Assembly: GCA_903825395.1 (NCBI GenBank)
Contig: CAIKAF010000009.1
Span: 1 to 46,336, forward strand
Length of the DNA stretch: 46,336 bases
Reading direction: 5' to 3'
From: an uncultured Flavobacteriales bacterium
GTDB lineage: Bacteria; Bacteroidota; Bacteroidia; CAIKAF01
Position 1 is the stretch's first letter. Each line of letters opens with the position of its first letter. Both the position numbers and the translations under genes were made by a program. Shown here piece by piece: positions 42,879 through 46,336 of the stretch. Below the pieces are notes generated by a model. That model was not told the DNA's origin, searched no databases, and saw only the letters and a program-made list of their open reading frames with translations.

Positions 42879-44417
42879 ATGAATCTGCGCCAAACGCTGC
42901 TCTTTTTGTTTCTATCCTGCTCCCTGCTCGCGCAACAAGTAGGCATCAACACCCAACAACCCGATGCCTCGGCATTATTTGACATTTCAGGAACTGCGGG
43001 AGGGCTGCTTATTCCCCGCATGAGTGCCGCCCAGCGAAACGCCATTCAAAACCCAGCTGAAGGGCTTTTGATTCTCAACACCAGCACCTCTTGCCTTGAG
43101 ATTCACTATCTTGCCAACGGTTGGCAAGCCATCGCCTGCAATTGCACGACAGCGCCGCTTAGTCCGGCCTCCATTTCCGGATACGCCGATGTGTGCCCAT
43201 CCCAAGCCAATATAACCTATGTGGCGGCACCCAGTTCAGGCGCTACCACCTACACCTGGCAGCTGCCCAGCGGTTGGAGCATTGTCAGCGGACAAGGAAA
43301 CGACACCCTGGTAGCCACCGCCGGAGCCGCCGGGGGCACCATCTCGGTGGTCGCCTCAAACCCTTGCGGGACCTCCTCGCCAACCCTACTGCCTGTAACA
43401 GTGCGTACTCCAAACGCCGGTTTCACCAATGCTCCGGCGACCATATCGGTGGGTACCAACATTCAATTTACGTCCAACACCGCCAATGCTTCTGCCTACG
43501 CCTGGAGTTTTCAAAACGGCAGCCCCGGCACGGCAACCTCCTACAACCCAATCGCAAGCTGGAGCCAAACCGGAAATCCGAATGTTTTTCATCGGGTAAC
43601 CCTGAATGCACAATGCAAAGACTCAAGTACAACTGCGGTAACGGTGATTAATTGCCCTGCAGGTTCTCAAACTTTTAGTTACACCGGATCTATGCAAACC
43701 TTTACGGTTCCCAATTGCGTAACTTCTGTAAATATAACCTGCAATGGAGCCGCGGGAGGCGATGGACATAACCCCGGAAATCAGCCTAAAGGGCAAGGGG
43801 GAATTGCCTCAGGAACACTTTCAGTAACTCCTGGCCAAACCCTGTATATCTACGTAGGTGGTCAAGGCCAACGATCTAGCAGTTCGCCCATGCAAGGAGG
43901 TTGGAATGGTGGCGGAAACGGGTATAACTACGGCAATACGGGCTGGACTTGTGCCGGCGGCGGCGGCGCGAGCGATGTCCGCTCTGGCGGTACTGCATTA
44001 GCCAACCGCGTTATTGTAGCTGGCGGCGGCGGCGGCGGGGGATCTGGCAGTTGGGGAAATGGGGGCGGGGGAAATGGGGGTGGAAATAGCGGTGCAAACG
44101 GCTATGATGTTGGCGGCGGCGGATATGGAGGGGATAGGCACGGAAAAGGGGGCACCCAAAATTCTGGGGGCGCTGGGGGAAGCGACCTTTCCGGCGGATC
44201 AGCAGGAAGCGCAGGGACGCTGGGGTTTGGCGGAAATGCCTCAACGGGAAGTAACACACTAGCCTCCGGGGGCGGAGGAGGATATTATGGGGGCGGAGGA
44301 GGCTCCTATCATGGCGGGGGGGGCGGAGGAGGCTCCTCCTACACAGGGGGAGTAACAAATGGCTCTACCAGTTCTGGCGGAATAACAGGTAATGGCAGCG
44401 TTGTTATCACTTGGTGA
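42879..44417 (+). CDS. Glycine-rich secreted surface protein 1 (tail-fibre-like module, PKD-like, ALK-type glycine-rich domain)
   Basis: The protein has 512 residues. The signal peptide is 1-19. Residues 20-78 are the VGINTQQPDASALFD ... LLIPRMSAAQRNAI ... EGLLILNTSTSCLE module also seen at 18612. About 95-175 and 176-259 are two PKD/Ig-like domains (TYTWQLPSGWSIVSGQG; YAWSFQNGSPGTA). From 260 a domain starting QTFSYTGSMQTFTVPNCVTS leads into long glycine-rich runs and ends NGSVVITW. This is the pattern of the ALK-type glycine-rich family, whose known members form packed polyglycine helices. No T9SS tail is visible. An adhesive or matrix role is inference. It is nearly identical to the next gene over the first 260 residues. 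Confidence 0.85.
   Translation: MNLRQTLLFLFLSCSLLAQQVGINTQQPDASALFDISGTAGGLLIPRMSAAQRNAIQNPAEGLLILNTSTSCLEIHYLANGWQAIACNCTTAPLSPASISGYADVCPSQANITYVAAPSSGATTYTWQLPSGWSIVSGQGNDTLVATAGAAGGTISVVASNPCGTSSPTLLPVTVRTPNAGFTNAPATISVGTNIQFTSNTANASAYAWSFQNGSPGTATSYNPIASWSQTGNPNVFHRVTLNAQCKDSSTTAVTVINCPAGSQTFSYTGSMQTFTVPNCVTSVNITCNGAAGGDGHNPGNQPKGQGGIASGTLSVTPGQTLYIYVGGQGQRSSSSPMQGGWNGGGNGYNYGNTGWTCAGGGGASDVRSGGTALANRVIVAGGGGGGGSGSWGNGGGGNGGGNSGANGYDVGGGGYGGDRHGKGGTQNSGGAGGSDLSGGSAGSAGTLGFGGNASTGSNTLASGGGGGYYGGGGGSYHGGGGGGGSSYTGGVTNGSTSSGGITGNGSVVITW
42932..43657 (+). repeat. 726-bp direct repeat, copy 1
   Basis: This stretch aligns without gaps to 44568-45293 (offset 1636 bp), with a few scattered, mostly silent changes. 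The encoded proteins differ at three residues in about 241. Similarity drops sharply after the codons for VTVINCP. Confidence 0.85.
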
Positions 44418-44456
44418 TTTCTCCCCTATTCTTTTTTTAAGGTATTAATATTTAAT

Positions 44457-44478
44457 CCAATACTGATTGAAGTATTGG
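44457..44478. promoter_or_regulatory. Perfect 8-bp inverted repeat upstream of glycine-rich gene 2
   Basis: CCAATACT (44457-44464) and AGTATTGG (44471-44478) are perfect inverted repeats with a 6-nt loop. They lie just upstream of the -7-like box at 44490, about where a -33 element would be. The site may be an operator for gene 2 or a weak terminator for gene 1. Confidence 0.5.
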
Positions 44479-44489
44479 TTTAAACCCTT

Positions 44490-44497
44490 TACCTTAG
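44490..44497 (+). promoter_or_regulatory. -7-like box of glycine-rich gene 2
   Basis: The sequence TACCTTAG is one base from TAnnTTTG and lies 17 nt before the ATG at 44515. With the inverted repeat just upstream it suggests independent expression of the second copy. Confidence 0.4.
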
Positions 44498-44514
44498 AAT
44501 AAAAATAACCTATC

Positions 44515-46050
44515 ATGAAATTGCGCCTCGCCCTTCTTTTTTTATTATTCTCTTCTTCCCTGCTTGCTCAACAAGTTGGCATCAACACCCAACAACCCGA
44601 TGCCTCGGCATTATTTGACATTTCAGGAACTGCGGGAGGGCTGCTTATTCCCCGCATGAGTACCGCCCAGCGGAACGCCATTCAAAACCCCGCCGAAGGG
44701 CTTTTGATTCTCAATACTACTACCTCTTGCCTTGAAATCCACTACCTTGCAAACGGTTGGCAAGCCATCGCCTGCAATTGCACGACAGCGCCGCTTAGCC
44801 CTGCATCCATTTCCGGATATGCCGATGTGTGCCCATCCCAAGCCAATATAACCTATGTGGCGGCACCCAGTTCGGGCGCTACCACCTACACCTGGCAGCT
44901 ACCCAGCGGTTGGAGCATTGTCAGCGGCCAAGGAAACGACACCCTGGTAGCCACCGCCGGAGCCGCTGGCGGCACCATCTCGGTGGTCGCCTCAAACCCT
45001 TGCGGGACCTCCTCACCAACCCTACTGCCTGTAACAGTGCGTACTCCAAACGCCGGTTTCACCAATGCTCCGGCTACCATATCGGTGGGTACCAACATTC
45101 AATTTACCTCCAACACCGCCAATGCTTCGGCCTATGCCTGGAGTTTTCAAAACGGCAGCCCCGGCACGGCAACCTCCTACAACCCAATCTCAAGCTGGAG
45201 CCAAACCGGAAACCCCAATGTATTTCATCGGGTAACCCTGAATGCACAATGCAAAGACTCAAGTACAACTGCGGTAACGGTGATTAATTGCCCCCCGGGA
45301 ACCCAAACCTTTAACTACAACGGGGCCATTCAAAGTTTTACCGTTCCTGCCTGTGTTTCTTCGGTGAGTATTGATTGCCGTGGGGCACAAGGGGGAGACA
45401 ACATCGATTTAATTCCACAGCAATTGGGGGGAAAGGGCGCACGAATGGTGGGTACATTTAATGTGTCTGGCGGCACTGTCCTTCAAATTATCGTAGGCCA
45501 AAAGGGCATTAATGCAACAAGCGGCAACTCGGCCAATGGCGGCGGCGGCGGCGGCGGCGGAAGCTTTGTCTGGGTACAAGGACAAACAAACCAGCCACTT
45601 ATCGCCGCAGGTGGTGGTGGGGGCTCTTGCCTTACCAACAATGGGGCGCCCCATTATTATGGAAAAGACGGAGTTACCACCAATGCCGGAAGCGGAAGCC
45701 GAAGCCACGATGCCTTTAGCAATGCACCGGGAGGTACCGCCGGACAAGATGGATATGGTGGTTCGGGGGGAGGAAAAGGTTGGATATCTATCGTTCAAAA
45801 TCCGGCAGGGAAATTGGCTACAAACTATGGCGGAAATGGTGGATACGGTGGTGGTGGTGGCAGTGGCGCAAGCTGCTGCGGCAATCCTATGCATGCTGCT
45901 GGGGCCGGAGGGGGATACTCCGGCGGTGGGGCAGGAGGTTCTACCTATTACTATGGTGGGGGAGGCGGAGGATCCTACAACTCCGGTTCAAACACTACCG
46001 CCACCGGAGGGTTTCAAAGCGGCAACGGGCAAGTTATTATTACTTGGTAG
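44515..46050 (+). CDS. Glycine-rich secreted surface protein 2 (paralogue of 42879)
   Basis: The protein has 511 residues. The signal peptide (MKLRLALLFLLFSSSLLAQ) differs from copy 1. Residues 20-259 are almost identical to copy 1 (A/T, S/T and A/S substitutions only). From 260 the protein has its own version of the glycine-rich domain: QTFNYNGAIQSFTVPACVSS, then GGKGARMVGTFNVSGGTVLQIIVGQKG, several poly-Gly runs, a cysteine pair SCCGNP, and the ending NGQVIITW. The two back halves align only in framework. Export is clear, and function is unknown. A terminator-like hairpin follows at 46167. Confidence 0.85.
   Translation: MKLRLALLFLLFSSSLLAQQVGINTQQPDASALFDISGTAGGLLIPRMSTAQRNAIQNPAEGLLILNTTTSCLEIHYLANGWQAIACNCTTAPLSPASISGYADVCPSQANITYVAAPSSGATTYTWQLPSGWSIVSGQGNDTLVATAGAAGGTISVVASNPCGTSSPTLLPVTVRTPNAGFTNAPATISVGTNIQFTSNTANASAYAWSFQNGSPGTATSYNPISSWSQTGNPNVFHRVTLNAQCKDSSTTAVTVINCPPGTQTFNYNGAIQSFTVPACVSSVSIDCRGAQGGDNIDLIPQQLGGKGARMVGTFNVSGGTVLQIIVGQKGINATSGNSANGGGGGGGGSFVWVQGQTNQPLIAAGGGGGSCLTNNGAPHYYGKDGVTTNAGSGSRSHDAFSNAPGGTAGQDGYGGSGGGKGWISIVQNPAGKLATNYGGNGGYGGGGGSGASCCGNPMHAAGAGGGYSGGGAGGSTYYYGGGGGGSYNSGSNTTATGGFQSGNGQVIITW
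44568..45293 (+). repeat. 726-bp direct repeat, copy 2
   Basis: This is the partner of 42932-43657. The homology starts inside the signal-peptide region and stops at the junction with the glycine-rich domain, so the boundary matches protein domain borders. Confidence 0.85.
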
Positions 46051-46157
46051 AGGCAAGGGGCCCATACGTTGATGTTTTTTCTTTACCACAAAGATTCTGT
46101 GTTAATTTCCAAAGGAAATATCCAATTTTCTTTAACTTTGATTTAAATCAGCAAAAG

Positions 46158-46336
46158 CTAGATTCGAAGGTTCTGCGGCATTTTGTTGCAGAACCTTTTT
46201 TCTTGGTAATTGTCGTCATACTTTGTTTGGTTTTTGAATAGTATGTACATCAATTCCAGCAACTTTCGCTGAATGCATACCAATGCTTTCATTTTGATTC
46301 CATGTCTGCCAACCAATCTTGCATAGGTGTCTTTAT
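46158..46336 (-). CDS. IS110-family transposase, C-terminal fragment (cut by window end)
   Basis: The minus strand carries an open frame entering from the right edge and ending at TAG 46160-46158. It gives 58 residues that include YARLVGRHGIKMKAL and CIQRKLLELMYILFKN. The IQRKLLxLMYxLFK block is typical of the C-terminal Transposase_20 part of IS110/IS116 elements, which use a DEDD catalytic domain and, in some members, a bridge RNA. Whether the whole gene is intact cannot be seen. The stop lies beyond a hairpin that could also end the plus-strand gene. Confidence 0.7.
   Translation of the reverse strand, partial: KDTYARLVGRHGIKMKALVCIQRKLLELMYILFKNQTKYDDNYQEKRFCNKMPQNLRI
46167..46202 (+). 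terminator. Rho-independent terminator-like hairpin after glycine-rich gene 2
   Basis: AAGGTTCTGC (46167-46176) and GCAGAACCTT (46188-46197) form a perfect 10-bp stem with an 11-nt loop, followed by a T run. On the plus strand it would end transcription of the glycine-rich gene. The same DNA encodes the last residues of the opposing transposase fragment. Confidence 0.65.

Noticed and set aside
45409-46241. Long alternative frames over the second glycine-rich gene (161, 186 and 153 codons)
   Set aside because: GGN repeats read in other frames give Ala-, Val- or Trp/Arg-rich strings; the glycine frame has the signal peptide and domain structure.
1-46336. tRNA, rRNA, riboswitch or CRISPR array
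   Set aside because: No cloverleaf with a GTTCRA loop, no rRNA-like conserved stretches, no regularly spaced short direct repeats and no recognisable riboswitch core were seen while reading the gaps.

Overview
The window is most likely chromosomal DNA from a member of the Bacteroidota, probably Flavobacteriia-like or a relative. Three things suggest this. At least two large secreted proteins end in type IX secretion (T9SS) sorting domains. Many genes are preceded by the Bacteroidota -7 promoter box TAnnTTTG rather than by a Shine-Dalgarno sequence. The set of housekeeping and surface-polysaccharide families (WbqC, FkbM, eukaryote-type NADP isocitrate dehydrogenase, PurQ) is also typical. The species cannot be named from the sequence alone. 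No rRNA, tRNA or CRISPR array was recognised.

Layout. 1-1354: tail of an unknown gene, then a decayed IS5-type insertion sequence. 1620-5319: a large T9SS surface protein and a WbqC-like protein. 5420-5745: a patch of CACAAAG-type intergenic repeats. 5751-14624 (minus strand): a surface-glycan block with a GT2 glycosyltransferase, an FkbM methyltransferase, the Wzt/Wzm ABC exporter pair, a GT39-like membrane transferase, a polyprenol-type GT2 and a gingipain-fold T9SS protein. 14660-18472 (minus): threonine aldolase, nucleoside transporter, fatty acid desaturase. 18612-22782 (plus): a DUF1566-like surface protein, pheT and a Sua5/TsaC gene. 22872-29065 (minus): mfd, prs, a multipass membrane protein and recX, transcribed in that order. 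29176-35485: an AT-rich methyltransferase, then a second glycan block (GT4, asnB, two tandem GT4 paralogues). 35533-38591 (plus): a hypothetical exported protein, icd, purQ. 38777-41264: divergent queA and murF. 41321-42742: an AT-rich GT39-like gene. 42879-46050: two tandem glycine-rich surface proteins. 46158-46336: the C-terminal end of an IS110-type transposase entering from the right.

How the genes fit together. The two polysaccharide blocks would supply glycosyltransferases, modification enzymes and an ABC exporter for a surface glycan (O-antigen, or the glycan that decorates T9SS cargo). The secreted proteins are candidate cargo or adhesins. Housekeeping genes are interleaved with these accessory genes, and several accessory genes are visibly more AT-rich than their neighbours, which suggests acquisition by transfer.

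The most unusual signals are non-coding. (1) An interspersed GC-rich element of about 147 bp occurs three times at gene 3' ends, with a constant core and hairpin arms that change in a compensatory way. (2) A set of housekeeping genes (prs, mfd, purQ, murF) has the -7 box only 4-5 nt before the ATG, which predicts leaderless mRNAs. (3) The tandem glycine-rich genes share a near-identical 726-bp front half but have unrelated-looking glycine-rich back halves.
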